Origin: Callorhinus ursinus
Taxonomy: Eukaryota; Chordata; Mammalia; Carnivora; Otariidae
Length of the DNA stretch: 64,000 bases
Direction: 5' to 3'
NCBI RefSeq assembly: GCF_003265705.1
Contig: NW_020313045.1
Coordinates: 1,695,273-1,759,272, forward strand
The notes under the pieces were generated by a model, which was not told the DNA's origin, searched no databases, and saw only the letters and a list, made by a program, of their open reading frames with translations. Made by a program: the position numbers and the translations under genes. Shown one piece after another: positions 34,241 to 45,799 of the stretch (position 1 is its first letter; the number at the start of each line of letters is the position of its first letter).

Positions 34241-35094
34241 GCTTCATGGCAGAGCAGAGGTCTCAGGGCTGGAACCGGAGCTACGGCACGACTTTAATAC
34301 TCCATGGGATCTGTCATTTATCCCGGATGACGAAGCCAGAGCAAATTTCGGCAAAAGAAAACACCATCTCCTCACCACCCAGTGCTCATTGTGTTTTAGG
34401 AGAGACACTGCTAATTGCCAAGCGTCTAGAAATCTCCTGTGTCCGTCTTCGGGGAGCCGCCAAGGATCAGTAGGCGAAGTTGCAGAGAACGGAAGCCAGT
34501 TCACTGAGAAAAAGCTCACATTTGGATAATGGAGTTCAGGGACATTTGCGGGGGCAGCAGCATTTCTGTTGGATCCAACAGATTCACTGGGGACTGGAAT
34601 AAAAACATCTCCCTCACTGTGGGAAAGTCCTGAACAACGTTTCAGACTCTCAGGATGACAAAAGATGTTGGCATTGCAGCCTGGAATGGAAGTGCTTTGC
34701 CGTGACACCATCTCTGCCCCCAAAGGGGTTAAGCTTTGGTTAGTTTCACCATGGCCAAGTCAGTGCATGGCCACCCTATTTACCCCGGATCAACATCCAT
34801 GCCTCTGAGCTGAACCCTTGAAACCTGGTTTCCAGCAAAAGGCCCCATTTGTTTATCACCCCTTTCCCCTCTAGCAGAGGCCACGACCCATCATTTCTCT
34901 AACGACTTTCCTGACTACAAGGTGAGCTCCTCAAGTTGGCGAGGAAGCAAGGACCAAATCCTCGACGTAGTTCAGACCGGCCAAGTTCCTTTCTCTGAGC
35001 TTTATTCTTCGTTGTTGTTTGTTTTTATCTTTCCGATGAATACCTGAGACAGATCCAAGCCATAGCCAATCATCCTCATCTCATCCCATCTCAA
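34241..35094. other. Unique sequence, no supported gene
   Basis: A 159-codon minus frame (34244-34723) has no recognised domain. It covers an 18-bp perfect palindrome at 34565-34582. 34905-34985 may be a weak L2 remnant. Confidence 0.4.
34565..34582. repeat. 18-bp perfect palindrome
   Basis: TCTGTTGGATCCAACAGA reads identically on both strands. Confidence 0.97.
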
Positions 35095-35370
35095 CGTTTA
35101 CTGAGGCTATACAGCAGTACCCCGCAGCAAACACCATGGAACGCACACCGTTCCAGGAGATCGCCTTGCATTAATGTCTTTTGTCTTCATAACCACCCCA
35201 TGGGCAAGGCGCTGTTATCATCACTCCCATTTCATAGATGCAGACACTAAACACACCTGAGGAAATAAATCCTTTGTGATTGTTCGAGATCACACTGTGA
35301 GTAAAAGGAGCCAAGACTCGCGGCAGGCAATCTGTGTCTCATCCCATGCCTCTAACCATTAGGCTTCTTA
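35095..35370 (-). mobile_element. MIR SINE
   Basis: Antisense MIR: 'cataaccaccccatgggcaaggcgctgttatcatcactcccatttcatagatgcagac' and 'gagatcacactgtgagtaaaaggagccaagactc'. Confidence 0.85.
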
Positions 35371-35454
35371 ACATCAGAAAGAGTTTCTCAAGCCGTGGGT
35401 GTGAAGTAGCAAGCTAAGATCTTGCTGGAAGGATGCCATCTGCTGCAACCTTCT

Positions 35455-35745
35455 TTTCACCCATCTCTCTTATTGGTAGGTATTTAGGTTGTCTCCGATT
35501 TGTCTAATGCTATAGGAATACGCTTTTACCCATCTCCTTGGGCACACACGGATGTATTTGGAAGTGGACTTGCATAATCCCAGGTCATGGCATACTGAAA
35601 GTCAACCAGATATTGCCAAATTGCCCTCCAAGATGGTTCAGCCTATTTCCACACATATCTGTAGTGTATGGGAGTAGCAATTTCCCCACATCCTTGCTAA
35701 CATTCTGACATTATCAAGCTCTTTGAGTTTTGCCAATTCAAATAC
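35455..35745 (-). mobile_element. Old L1 LINE fragment, antisense
   Basis: 'gtatttaggttgtctccgatttg', 'atattgccaaattgccctccaagatggtt', 'atttccccacatccttgctaacattctgacatt' are antisense L1M phrases. Confidence 0.85.
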
Positions 35746-36039
35746 CTTTTTCAAAGTTGAGATTTGTAGCTGTTGGGGGGAATTCCACATTTGGACCAGC
35801 TTTTTCGGAGGCCAAGCCTTCTTACCTCCTGGGCGTGCCCTCTCACCCCCGCCTTGGCACCCAAGAAAAGAAAGTTGCTCTAGATGCTTTAAAATACAAG
35901 CCGAAAAACACAAGATCTTTTCTCCTCTGGTTGTGTGGATCCAGTATCAGAATAACTGTCAAAATGACTTGTTCTAAGGCAGCATTTTTCAGCCTCAAAA
36001 CTGTAACTATAGCACATTAAGTTGGGAAATTGTGTCATA
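35746..36039. other. Unique sequence, no gene
   Basis: Two overlapping plus-strand frames (84 and 96 codons) but no domain and no repeat. Confidence 0.4.
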
Positions 36040-36245
36040 GTTAATTGTGTCAATTCTGGAGTTAGACTGCTCGGGTTCAAATTCTGGCTCGCGGCTTCCT
36101 AGCTGCAAGACCATCTGGTGTCTCAGTTTCTGTACCTGTAAAATGGGGATGCTCGTAACACTAGCCTCATAAAGTTGTGGCAAAGGCTAACATTTACATA
36201 AAGTATGCATAAAGCTTGCAAGACTGCCTGCCTCTTAGTAGGTGT
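36040..36245 (+). mobile_element. MIR SINE
   Basis: Near full-length MIR: 'ggagttagactgctcgggttcaaattctggctc', 'tctcagtttctgtacctgtaaaatggggatgctcg', 'cctcataaagttgtggcaaagg', ending 'cttagtaggtg'. Confidence 0.92.
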
Positions 36246-36429
36246 TGTTTCGTTCATTATAAACTCTGTACAACCACTGGATCTAATAGGCTAGCAAACA
36301 GAGAACGCAGTCCTATCTCTTGTGTTAGATTTTTTTTTAAAGCACCCTTTTAAAGATTATGGAATATGAAACTCTAGGAATCATGGTTATTGAGGGCAAC
36401 CCTTTCCAAAAGCCATGAGCAACTTGCTG

Positions 36430-36520
36430 GCAAGGGCGTGCCTTCTTCCCATTCCCAGCACCCAACCCAGTGCTTGGCACCTAGTGGGTACTCAATAAAT
36501 GATGGAAGGACAAACAGACA
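36430..36520 (+). mobile_element. L2 LINE 3' end
   Basis: 'cccagtgcttggcacctagtgggtactcaataaatgatggaagga' is the L2 terminus. Confidence 0.7.
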
Positions 36521-36544
36521 TGATAGCTAGATGGATGGACAAAC

Positions 36545-36715
36545 AAACATGCCATGGCTCCCTGGTCTCAGTGGGCAAAATTTGTATGCGTTCAAAATGC
36601 AAATGCCCTGGGCCCATGTTCAACCCACTGGATCAGAATCCCTTGACCCCAGCCCTGAAGTCTGCATTTTTGAGTAGCTGCCTCCCTGACTTTTGGCATA
36701 CTAAAGCCTTGAGTG
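36545..36715 (+). mobile_element. MER5A-type hAT-Charlie element
   Basis: 'aaatgcaaatgccctgggccc', 'cccactggatcagaatccct', 'gaagtctgcatttttgagtagctgcctccctgac' follow MER5A order. Confidence 0.75.
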
Positions 36716-36774
36716 TGAGACTGCAGATTGTCCTGGGAGATTTTTCTCTCTTAGAGAAAAATCATTTCCAGCAT

Positions 36775-36836
36775 CCGGCATAGTTCCTTACACATAGATG
36801 ATATTCAATAAATATTTTTGACTGAATGAATTAATC
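36775..36836 (+). mobile_element. L2 LINE 3' end, short
   Basis: 'ccttacacatagatgatattcaataaatatttttgactgaatgaatta' is an L2-type terminus. Confidence 0.65.
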
Positions 36837-37492
36837 ATCTCGGGGGGTAAGTATAGGATTTTCATGCTTACATGGCCCCAAGAGATGGAGGCTCTTCAGA
36901 TCCTTTCAGCCACAGTTCCTGTGCTGTGGGTCTCAGAACCCACATTCTGATGCCATGCGGGGCTCCCAAGGGGAGGAGGCCGAGGTCCCCTGTGGTAATC
37001 TTCCCTTCCTGCTTCTCAGCCAGCCTCAGGCCATTTGCAGTCATGCAACACTCTGAAATGCCTTCCTGCCAATACCTGGGAACTCCAAATCTCACAGATA
37101 TCATTAAGCATGCTGGAGGGCAAATCATTTTGAGCCCAAGGTCAAGTTCGTCTCAGCAGCTGTCCCATCATCCAACCTAGCTCACTAGACCCCTTAGATT
37201 ATGGACTATGGCCTACCTGGACCTCACAGTCTCATGACTCCTCCTTCCCTGCCAACAGCCTCCCTCTGACCCTCACGTCTCCCGGATCTGAAGGACCTCT
37301 GATCTCCCTGGTTTGACTTCCATCGCTGGCATAACTCCTGCTCTCTCTTCTCTTGTGCCCACCCCACACAAACACTACCAGCTGCCCCCAGGCCCTGCCT
37401 TAGCCAGGGGATTTGAACTCCCAAGAACTGAGTCCCCGTGTAGCTCATTCCAATAAAAAGAGCTCATTCCTCAGAACTACAAAGTGCTCACT
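36837..37492. other. Unique or degraded L2-like sequence
   Basis: No gene. Parts of 37000-37420 are pyrimidine-rich and recall degraded sense L2, not secure. Confidence 0.35.
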
Positions 37493-37505
37493 ACCCATTT
37501 GGAGG

Positions 37506-37699
37506 GGTGCCTGGCTGGCTCAGTGGGTTAAGCAGCCTAGTCTTGGTTTCGGCTCAGGTCATGATCTCAGGGTCATGGGATCAAGCCCCAAGTCAGGTTC
37601 TTCACTCAGCACAGAGTCTGCTCTGGATTCTCTCTCCCTCTCTCTCCCCCTCCACTCCTCCCTTCCTCAAATAAATAAATAAAATCTTTAAAGCCCAAT
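37506..37699 (+). mobile_element. SINEC
   Basis: Sense SINE flanked by the perfect 13-bp duplication ACCCATTTGGAGG (37493-37505 and 37700-37712). Confidence 0.97.
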
Positions 37700-37889
37700 A
37701 CCCATTTGGAGGTGGAGGTAATGTTGGCCAAGCTGTATTAATTTGTTTGAAATCACAGTTTTGGTTAATAAACATTATTTCCAGTGTTGGAAAAAGCAGC
37801 CATCTCTGGAAGCTGCTGTTAAAATATTGCAGGTTTCTGGACTGTGTTCAAATGGACATCAAATGGAGGTTTTCAGTGACGGCTGATGT

Positions 37890-38105
37890 TGATTGAGTCC
37901 TTCGTAGTACAGAAGCAGAGAGGGGAGCACCGTATGCCTATGAGTCCCACTGGATCTTCACAACAACCCCGCGGGGAGGATACTAACCCCGTGTCTATTT
38001 CACGGAGGAGAAAACTAAGGCAAGAGGATGCTGCAGTCATTGTTCAGGGTTGGAGAGCTAATGGGCAGCAGGGTTGGATTCGAACCCGAGACATCCAGCT
38101 GCACG
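37890..38105 (-). mobile_element. MIR SINE
   Basis: Antisense MIR: 'ggatcttcacaacaaccccgcggggaggatact', 'tttcacggaggagaaaactaaggca', 'gggttggattcgaacccgagac'. Confidence 0.88.
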
Positions 38106-39479
38106 CACAATAGGGACAGCGGACGGCGTCGCTGGCTCGTTGCTGGCACCTTGCCTGCCCTTCATTCCCTTCTTTACAAGGTCAACATGCCCAGAGCAGC
38201 GAAGACACAAACAGGGCTGTCCTTGTTGGGCAGGGAAGCCAGACCGGTTGGACTGGCCAGGGTGGAAAAATTCCTGGCCAGTTCACAAGCACAGGGAATC
38301 ATAGAGAGGTAACATCAGGCCTGCAGCGGCCCCTTCTCTGGGCCCCCCAGAAGGCCTCTGGCAATGAGCTGCTCACCTCCTCCCCACCCGGTCCCCAAAT
38401 TGGCTGCCTGTGCCTGGGTCCGCTGAGTGTTCTCCCCGTGTGGTAGCTGCGATGTATAGCCCAGCACATAAAAGTGGAGGGCCCAACAAAGAGAAAATGA
38501 AATTTCCCTTGAGCTATTTGCCCTGGCTGACTAACCCGAACCTTCCTTCTTAGGATGAAGAAGAGCTCTGATGTTCTGATGTTGAAAGCATCAAAGGCTG
38601 ATCCCCTCAGCTGAGCAGTGACACACAGTTGCTTGGCAGCAAGGGCCCCAGGAGCTCCCGCCCGCGCCGTTTCCAGCCCAGACCCCCGAAGACACCCTGA
38701 GTCATTAGCAGCCAACACGCCATGAGCTAGATGTCTAGGCGACTCCACAGCTTGCACCTGTTCCTCCTCCTCCTCTGTCCACGGTGCCACCCTCTGACCC
38801 CCACCCCTCTAACGGGGGGACACAGACTCTGGCCTCTTCCTAACACCCTCTGCCCCCGCTGCCAAGTTCAAAGCCGTGGAAGGAAGCCTGGAGAAATACA
38901 GATCGGCTTCCAGAAGGTTAGAAAACACGGTTTCTAGAAAAGAGTTTTCTCAACGGTTTCATCTTTTTTTCCTGATGTCAAAAAGTGATCCATGTTCACT
39001 GTTGACATTTCCACAATTCAGAAAAGTAGAAAGAAGAAAGTCGGGGAACTGCGGAGCCCGCCGTGGAGAGTCCCACGGTGACACTCTGCTGACAACCGTC
39101 TGCTTAACTATCCAAGCAGCCAGGCGCAAACACTTGGCCTAATTTCCCCCCCCCCCCCCACCCCACCCCGTTATGGGGCCCTGTGACCTGCCCTCCCCTC
39201 CTCTCCCCACCCCCGGGATCATAGCCACCTTTCCCGCTTACAGACGTCTCAAAGCATCTCCCTGAATTAACCATAAGTTCTGAACCTCTTCCAATACTTC
39301 TCTTAAAACACAAGAGCGTCACGTTGGCGACAGCGCTGAGCAGGCTTCAAACTCCGCTTTTAAGCTAAATTGAACCTCAAAAGATGGCTGTGGACCAACT
39401 TCAGACAGCCACGAGCAGCTCAGCAAGAGAGAGCCTCTCCCTGCGATTTGTGTCAAGCAGAAGCATGGCCCCTTCCCCC
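38106..39479. other. Unique sequence, no supported gene
   Basis: A 163-codon minus frame (38299-38790) has no recognised domain. C14 run at 39146-39159. No interspersed repeat recognised. Confidence 0.4.
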
Positions 39480-40060
39480 CTTTGTTTTCAGAAATTAATA
39501 AAGCTCTTCCAACACACTGTTCTCTGTCACTAATAGTGAACAGTCAAATCACGGCTTTTATTCCCAGCCCACCACGTCAAGTAAATCGAAGCTTACAGCA
39601 TAGACCGGGGAACGATAAGCAATTCCCACTGCAGCAAATTCTTAATATACAAATTCATCCGGCGGCAGTTTAGTATCAACTGTTCCTGGTTTTCCAGGAA
39701 CAATGGGAGGCAGTCAGGCCCAGCTCTGACGAGGTCACCCATCAAGGTTATCTATATTCAATTACTGGTATCTACAAACTTGCATAGCTGTCAGCCGGTC
39801 AGAGCCCAAATGAAAACTCACCATGCACTCAGAAAGCAAATATAGTTTCCGAGGAGAGCCTCAAATTAGCTCCGTGAATGACTTGGCTTCAAACGCACAG
39901 AAGCCATCAGCCTTTGGGGACGTTTCTGCCAACAGCGCCTCAATGTCTAAATTTGGGCACCATCTTATAAATCTCTGTTCCCGAAGAAGGAAAGGACTGG
40001 GATTGCTCCTTAACCCTTGGCGACGATAAATTATCTCACTTAACAATAGATAAACTTCAG
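39480..40060. other. Candidate conserved non-coding block
   Basis: Repeat-free, with 'gtcactaatagtgaacag', 'acaaattcatccgg' and a perfect small hairpin at 39681-39702 (TGTTCCTGG, TTTT loop, CCAGGAACA). Composition suggests regulatory DNA. Unverified. Confidence 0.35.
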
Positions 40061-41339
40061 ACACTTTTCCTGTACCGGGGCACCTATTGTGAGGTCACAG
40101 CTAATCTCCAGCATCTCTTCTCCCCGGCGGCCCCACTAAAGACCTGTCGGTGGTGAGGAGACACAATTATTTGTTTTCTACCTCCCCCTCCTCCGGAACC
40201 ATATATCATGTGTGGAAACAAAGCTCTCCAACCACAGATATGTATCTGTTTCCTTTATCTGAGTTCCTCTTCCCATCAGGGGCAATGGTAGGGGGACCTG
40301 TGTTTGGTGTGAGGCTTCCAGAGCCTGGACGGGAGGGACATCTCCCTCCCAGGCCCGGCTGGAAGTGGGGTAAAGCTCTGATTCCCTGGGAGGACAGAGG
40401 GCGTGGCTGTCAGAACAGAGGGCTTTCCGTTCACTGCCATGCCCCGCGGTCGCTTAGCGCATATACAGCCATCCTTCCCGGCAGGTGCCTTTCAAACCCA
40501 ACGTGGACATTGACTGACCAGGAGTGTTAGGGTTCATCGATGCCGAGATAATCTCTAGCTTAGCTTGGGGAAGCCATATATGGTGGGCTTGTTAAGAACT
40601 GGGTGTCTTTGATTTTCTCCTTGGGCTAGAAGCATTTGAGGTGTTACTCTCTCCCTCTTCATTCCAAGCTTTGTCCAGTATCTGTCATCTTCATGATGGT
40701 GATGATCCCCCCCCCCGGTGACACCCTTCTAGTCCCCTCTTGAAGCTGGTATGCCAGCCATGGGCTCACATAGTCCATTTGAGCTACCAAATTAAGGCCT
40801 GCACATTCATAAGTGGACTGTCCTTAGATTAATAACCCCAGGCTTCAGGACAAGATAAAAATAAGATTCCCTTCATAAGAAGCTATGTAATGCAGGCTTG
40901 GAAAGGGCAGATTGAACGATGTCAGTCCTGACTTTCAGTCAAGCCGGGACTTGCTCCCACCTCCAACCTGGACCCTTGGGCCCGCTTAGACAGAGTCCCA
41001 TATGTACAGCTGTGCAGGTTGTGTACTGCACACGAACTCACATCTGAGAGGATATCATTCACGTATCCTTTATAGCGTTCTACATTTGTTATGACAATTT
41101 TCTGGCAGACGAAAAAAATGTGTTTTGTCCAAACAATATCAGTACAATTTTTTGCCAGATGGAAATAAAGGATCTCGAGAAAGAGAGTGTTTCTTTAATT
41201 GGCACAAAGGCACCATGTGGACTAGTGGCAGTCCTGCATCAAGGGCTCACTTCGTAACTCTGAAGCCCACACGACTGCTTATTTCACAGCTTCCTTCTGC
41301 ATGTCAGGGAGGAAGTTTGTCATACTAAGGTAATCTGTT
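40061..41339. other. Unique sequence, no gene
   Basis: A 126-codon plus frame (40150-40530) has no recognised domain. No repeat recognised. C-run at 40708-40717. Confidence 0.4.
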
Positions 41340-41475
41340 CCTGGGTCTGCCCTCTTCCCACCCTTTGGGGTGTCCTCTCCATCTCTGTACCCCCAGCACA
41401 GACCCTGGCTCATGAAGGTGTCCAATACTTGTTTGTTGAAAGAATAAATGAACAAACGAATGAGTGAATGAATCA
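41340..41475 (+). mobile_element. L2 LINE 3' end
   Basis: 'tctgtacccccagcacagaccctggctcatgaaggtgtccaatacttgtttgttgaaagaataaatg' is a sense L2 terminus with a GAATGAATGAAT-like end. Confidence 0.75.
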
Positions 41476-41536
41476 TATTCTCCATCCTTTAGCACATGCT
41501 ATAGTGTATACCACATAATAGAGTAAAAATGAATGT

Positions 41537-41733
41537 CTTATGATCCCAGGGTCCTAGGATCGAGTCCTGCATTGGGCTCCTTGCTCAGCAGAGAGCCTGC
41601 TTCTCCCCCTGCCTGCCACTCCCCCTGCTTGTGCTCGCTCGCTCTCACTCTCTGTCTGACAAATAAATAAATAAAATCTTAAAAAAATAAGTGTACTATT
41701 AAAAAATATTTTAAAACAAACAAAAAGTATTTA
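41537..41733 (+). mobile_element. 5'-truncated SINEC with long A-rich tail
   Basis: Starts in the core at 'tcttatgatcccagggtcctaggatcgag' and lacks the first ~55 bp. After 'aaataaataaataaaatctt' comes a 45-bp A-rich stretch. AAAAATGAATGT at 41525-41536 and 41734-41745 brackets the whole unit. Confidence 0.85.
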
Positions 41734-41745
41734 AAAAATGAATGT

Positions 41746-42389
41746 TTTGTTGAACTGACCTGATTCCATCTCTGGTTTGGAAGCCTATTTGCCAAATAGA
41801 ACAGGAAGATATAAAAATATGGGAGCACTTTTATTTTCCTCTTACAATCTGAGGCTAAGAGTGTCTCCAAAGGATGGCATGTTACACTCCATGTTTCCAA
41901 GGTCAAGGGGAAGAAGACGGCCATAATCAAGATGACGTGGATACCTCTTATTGGGATGGTGGTGGTAGACTGTGGGAGAACACACCTTGCCCATGCCTGT
42001 CTTATGATATGGGCACACGTTCTCTTAAAGTACTGGAAGTGCATTAGGGGAACGGACGTGGCATACTTTACAAGTGGTGAACTCAGTGACCCTGCTAAAA
42101 CTCCATACTGGGGATTTTAACATCACCTCCCCTCAGATAGCTGGCATGGAATTCCTACCAACAACCCCTGTTCTTCCTGTGTGGGAAATTCCAAGTACAA
42201 TGACCACCAGGCACTTCTGTTCCCTTTGGACGTCCTTGGGAAACTCTTGGGGCACTCCGCTGCATTTCTCATGGGGTCGGGAACATTTGTGTTCATGGCC
42301 ATGGAGTCAGCCAAGGAAACACGAGCATTGGACAATGTTAAAACATACTATCTGTTTTATTCGTGCTAGTATATTAGCATGTTGTTAAA
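41746..42389. other. Unique sequence, no gene
   Basis: Frames of 121 codons (minus, 41679-42044) and 104 codons (plus, 42074-42388) have no recognised domain. No repeat recognised. Confidence 0.4.
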
Positions 42390-42740
42390 ACTAATTTGAA
42401 AAAAATCCAGATGCTATAAAGAAGGAAATTACTTGCAACCTCACCTTGCCCTACCAGAGATTAACACATGGATGAGTTGGTCGATGTCCCTTCACACTCG
42501 TTCTGTGGAATCTGTCTATAGATGCCTCTCTTCCCTTATGCATTACCCATCAAGATAGCCAAAAAAAGGGGGGGGTGTCCATACTGTATTACTGTTTTCA
42601 TAACCTGCTTTTTAAATTTAATAGTGTATTGTAAACAAGTTTCTTTCAATAAATATATTTTTTACCCTATCTTTTAAAATTCCTGAATAGTATTTCGGTA
42701 TATGGAAGAACAGTAATGCATTTGACCAACCTTGATGGAT
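42390..42740 (-). mobile_element. Old L1 LINE fragment, antisense
   Basis: 'cataacctgctttttaaatttaatagtg', 'gtttctttcaataaatat', 'ttcctgaatagtatttcggtatatgg' are antisense old-L1 phrases. Diverged. Confidence 0.6.
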
Positions 42741-42761
42741 GGGCTCTTAAGTTATTGAGTA

Positions 42762-43111
42762 GACTGAATGTTTATGTCCCCCTCAAATTCATATATTGAA
42801 ATCTTACCCCGCAGTGTGATGGCAGTAGGAGATGAGGCCTTGGGGAGGTGATTAGGTCATGAAGGTGGAGTGCTCATGAATGAGATTAGTGCCCTTAAAA
42901 AAGTGACCACAGGGAGCTCCCTTGTCGACCATATAAGGACACAGGAGGATGACCACAAAGGGGGCCCTCACCAGACACTGAATCTGCCTGCTCCTTGATC
43001 TTGGACTTCCCCACCTCCAAAACTACGAGAAATAAATGTTTGTTGTTTAAGGCTGCCCGGTTTATGGTATACAATGGGATTTTTGTTATAGGGGCTTGAA
43101 CAGACTAAGGC
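42762..43111 (+). mobile_element. MLT1-type solitary LTR (ERVL-MaLR)
   Basis: Well preserved: 'gtagactgaatgtttatgtccccctcaaattcatatattgaaatc', 'gaggtgattaggtcatgaaggtggagtgctcatgaatgagattagtgccctta', 'tgatcttggacttccccacctccaaaactacgagaaataaatg', ending 'gaacagactaaggcag'. No internal retroviral sequence nearby, so it is a solo LTR. Confidence 0.93.
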
Positions 43112-43206
43112 AGTTGTTTTCTTTTTTTTTTTTTTTACATACGTGCTGGGATGGAAGTCTTTATATACATATATTTGGGCATTTGCCTGGTTATAGAATT
43201 GACTTT

Positions 43207-43414
43207 TTTTTTGAAAGATTTATTTATTTACTTGAGAGAGAGAGAGAGAGCATGAGCACAGGGAGGGACAGAGAGAGAGGGGGAGAATCCTCAAGCAGAC
43301 TCCCCACTGAGTATAGAGCCCAATGCAGGGCTCGATCCCAGGACCCCAAGATCATGACCTGAGCCAAAATCAAGAGTCAGACTTGTAGCCAGCTGAGCCA
43401 CTTAGGCACCCCTG
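43207..43414 (-). mobile_element. SINEC
   Basis: Antisense SINE with perfect 11-bp duplication GAATTGACTTT (43196-43206 and 43415-43425). Confidence 0.95.
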
Positions 43415-43494
43415 GAATTGACTTTGAACAGGAAAAAATAAAATCTGCTTCCAGGGATGGAAATAAAGACTCAATGTAAATAATAAGTGTAAGT

Positions 43495-43800
43495 CTCTTT
43501 AATCAATCAAATCATGTGAATTGAGCCCCCACTAGGGGCCAGGCACTATGCTGAGGATAGAGTGGCAGGGTAGATATGAGTCTTGCTTCCAAGAGCTCAT
43601 CCTCTTGTTGGATAGAAAAGACAAATACAACACAGTGTGATCAGTACTGGGGATAACTGGTGTGGGCCTTGAGAGGGGAGGCCAACCTCATCCTGCTCCA
43701 CAGACATAACTGAGCCAGACCCTGAAGGGTGGGTAGGAGTTTGTCAGGTCAGTTAGGAAGGAGGAGGGAAAAGAAATTATTGGAAGAGGGAACAGCCTTG
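43495..43800 (-). mobile_element. L2-like LINE fragment
   Basis: 'gaattgagcccccactaggggccaggcactatgctgaggatagag', 'cttgcttccaagagctcatcctcttg' and 'ggaagagggaacagcct' follow antisense L2 order. Confidence 0.75.
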
Positions 43801-43844
43801 GCAAGCCATGGAGTCTCGATGCCACGGTGCATGTGACAACAAAA

Positions 43845-43985
43845 GCCTAGTGGTGAAGAGTCAGACTGCTTATGCTTTAATAACATCTTTGTAATCACTA
43901 CCTGGGAGACCCTGACACAAGGGGTCTGAGCTTCCAAAGCTTAGGTTTCCTCCCGTGTAAAGTGGAAGTACGATGGTACCAGCCC
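43845..43985 (+). mobile_element. MIR SINE fragment
   Basis: 'tggtgaagagtcagactgcttatg', 'aggtttcctcccgtgtaaagtggaagtacgatggtacc' is MIR. Confidence 0.7.
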
Positions 43986-44004
43986 GTAAGGACAGTGTAA
44001 CAGG

Positions 44005-44215
44005 GCAGCTAACAGGATGTTGGTGCTGGGCCATCTGGGTTTATATCCTGACAACACCAACTTCTAGCTGTGCCTTTGGACAGTTTACTTAACCTCTTCA
44101 TGTTTCCACGTTCTCGTTTATATAATGGGATCACAATGGTACCTACCTCAGAGTTGTTGTAAAGATTAACTAGATTAATATAGGTACATCACTTAGAGTG
44201 ATATCTGATATGGTT
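44005..44215 (+). mobile_element. MIR SINE
   Basis: 'tgggtttatatcctgacaacaccaacttctagctgtgcctttggac', 'acctcttcatgtttccacg', 'ctacctcagagttgttgtaaagatta'. Second MIR in the same orientation just after the first. Confidence 0.88.
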
Positions 44216-44234
44216 ATTATTTTTGTGGGGAGGG

Positions 44235-44860
44235 AAAGATTGGTTATTGAGTGCCCACTCTGATTCAGATTCTAAGTTAAACACTAACAAATCCATGATA
44301 TGCAGATAGAAAGCCCCTGCCTTCATGGGGCTTCTGGTGAGAGAGATGGATCCCCGTCAGGGGGAGACACTCGATAATTCTGGGCTGAGATTGTTATTAT
44401 AAAGGACATGAACTAGGAGTTGTGACAGACAAGGCAGACCTACTTGAGCTAGGAGGTCAGGAAGGACTCTCTGAAGAGGGGCCATTTGAGCCGAGACCCG
44501 AAGGAAGGAAGGGAGTTAGCAATGAGGATAGTAACAGTTGTGAGAGAGTGGAAAGAACATCAGGCAGAAGGAACAGCATCTGCAATCACCCCGAGGTGGC
44601 AAAGGAACTTGGGTCATTCAAAGAGTGGGAAAGGCCAGGGTGACTGGGGTGGAGAAGTCAGCAGGAATGATGTGTGAAACAAGACCCTTGACGCAGGCAG
44701 AGGTCAGACACACAGGGGACTGCAGGCGATGTTCTAGTTTGGGTTCCATCCCAAGAATGATGGGAAGCTACTGAAGGATGCTGTGAAGCAGGACAGGTGC
44801 ATGATCAGACTTATGTTTTGAGAAGATTGCACTGAATGCTGGGTAGGGAATGCATGGGGG
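44235..44860 (-). mobile_element. L2-like antisense repeat, left part
   Basis: 'ttattgagtgcccactctgattcag', 'ggaaggactctctgaagaggggccatttgagccgagacc', 'gcagaaggaacagcatctgcaat', 'gaagcaggacaggtgcatgatcagacttatgttttgagaagattgcactg'. Seems to continue after 45310. Confidence 0.65.
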
Positions 44861-44864
44861 TGGG

Positions 44865-45310
44865 GGGTATCAGCTATCCAGTGCTACTGTGGGGCCGTAT
44901 AGCAAAGCACCCTCAAACTTAGTGGTTTACAACATTGTTTTAGTCTGGGATAACATTTGATTTCTCATTTTTTACAAGCCTAGGGGTCAGTTGGGGCTGG
45001 GCTGATCCTGCTTGGGCTTGTCCATGTATCTGCAGCCAACTCACAGGCTGGCAGGGCCTGGCTGGTCTAGGATGGCTTGGGCTGTGTTGAATTCTCTCTG
45101 CCACACGTGATCCCAAGAGGAAGAACAGATATAGGGAAAGCTCCTTGAGACATCAGGACTCCACATCCTTGCTTCCGTCACATTCCACTGACCAAAGGAA
45201 GTCACAAGGCCAGATTTCAGATACAGGGAAACAAACTCCACATTTTGTAGAGAGGACCCGTGAAGTCCCATTGCAAAGTGTATAAACACAGGCAGGAGGA
45301 AGGAAGTAGA
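44865..45310 (+). mobile_element. Ancient repeat inserted in the L2-like element
   Basis: 'ctactgtggggccgtatagcaaagcaccctcaaacttagtggtttacaac' and 'ttctcattttttacaagcctaggggtcag' match a common dispersed repeat of LTR or DNA class that I cannot name. It interrupts the surrounding antisense repeat. Strand arbitrary. Confidence 0.5.
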
Positions 45311-45600
45311 CCATTTTCGCCATCAACCTTCCAGAGGGGACAAGACTGGAAGGGAGGAGATCAGCTAGGAACCCACTGTAGACACCCAGGCAAGAGAGGA
45401 CGGTGGCTTGTGCTTGGGAGGTGGACACGCTCATAGAATAGACAAAGTAAGAGAGGGCGATGGAATTCCTGTGGAACCCTGAGCACCTGTTAGGCACACA
45501 GACATTTCAGTAAACAGTTGCTTCCATAGCTTTAATGCTTGGAGGGCAGATGCATGACCTGTCTGTGGTATGTGATGGGGTAGGGCAGGGGTGAGGCATG
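45311..45600 (-). mobile_element. L2-like antisense repeat, right part
   Basis: 'gacaagactggaagggaggagatcagctaggaac...cactgtagacacccaggcaagagaggacggtggctt' is what would follow the left part in the uninterrupted element. Confidence 0.55.
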
Positions 45601-45799
45601 CGAGGGACATGAGTGGAGGATGAAGGTAAAATTGGGACAATTGTACTTCTGATGAGTGAAAGGTTTTTTACAAATAATTCAGCCACAGATCTGAAGAATC
45701 CGGAGGGAGGAAGGAAGAAATGCCAAAGCCCATAATCTCCCTTAAGTCAGAAAAAGACATCAGGAACAAAAAAAGCTAAGAATTCTTAATATTTCATCA

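Noticed and set aside
34244..34723. 159-codon minus-strand frame near the candidate enhancer
   Set aside because: No domain. Covers a palindrome and has no supporting context.
38299..38790. 163-codon minus-strand frame
   Set aside because: No domain or family similarity recognised. No sign of an exon chain.
38940..39060. A-rich segment recalling an old LINE ('cacaattcagaaaagtagaaagaag')
   Set aside because: Match too short to assign a family.
42762..43111. Possible provirus at the MLT1 LTR
   Set aside because: No internal gag, pol or env-like sequence and no second LTR beside it. Solitary LTR only.
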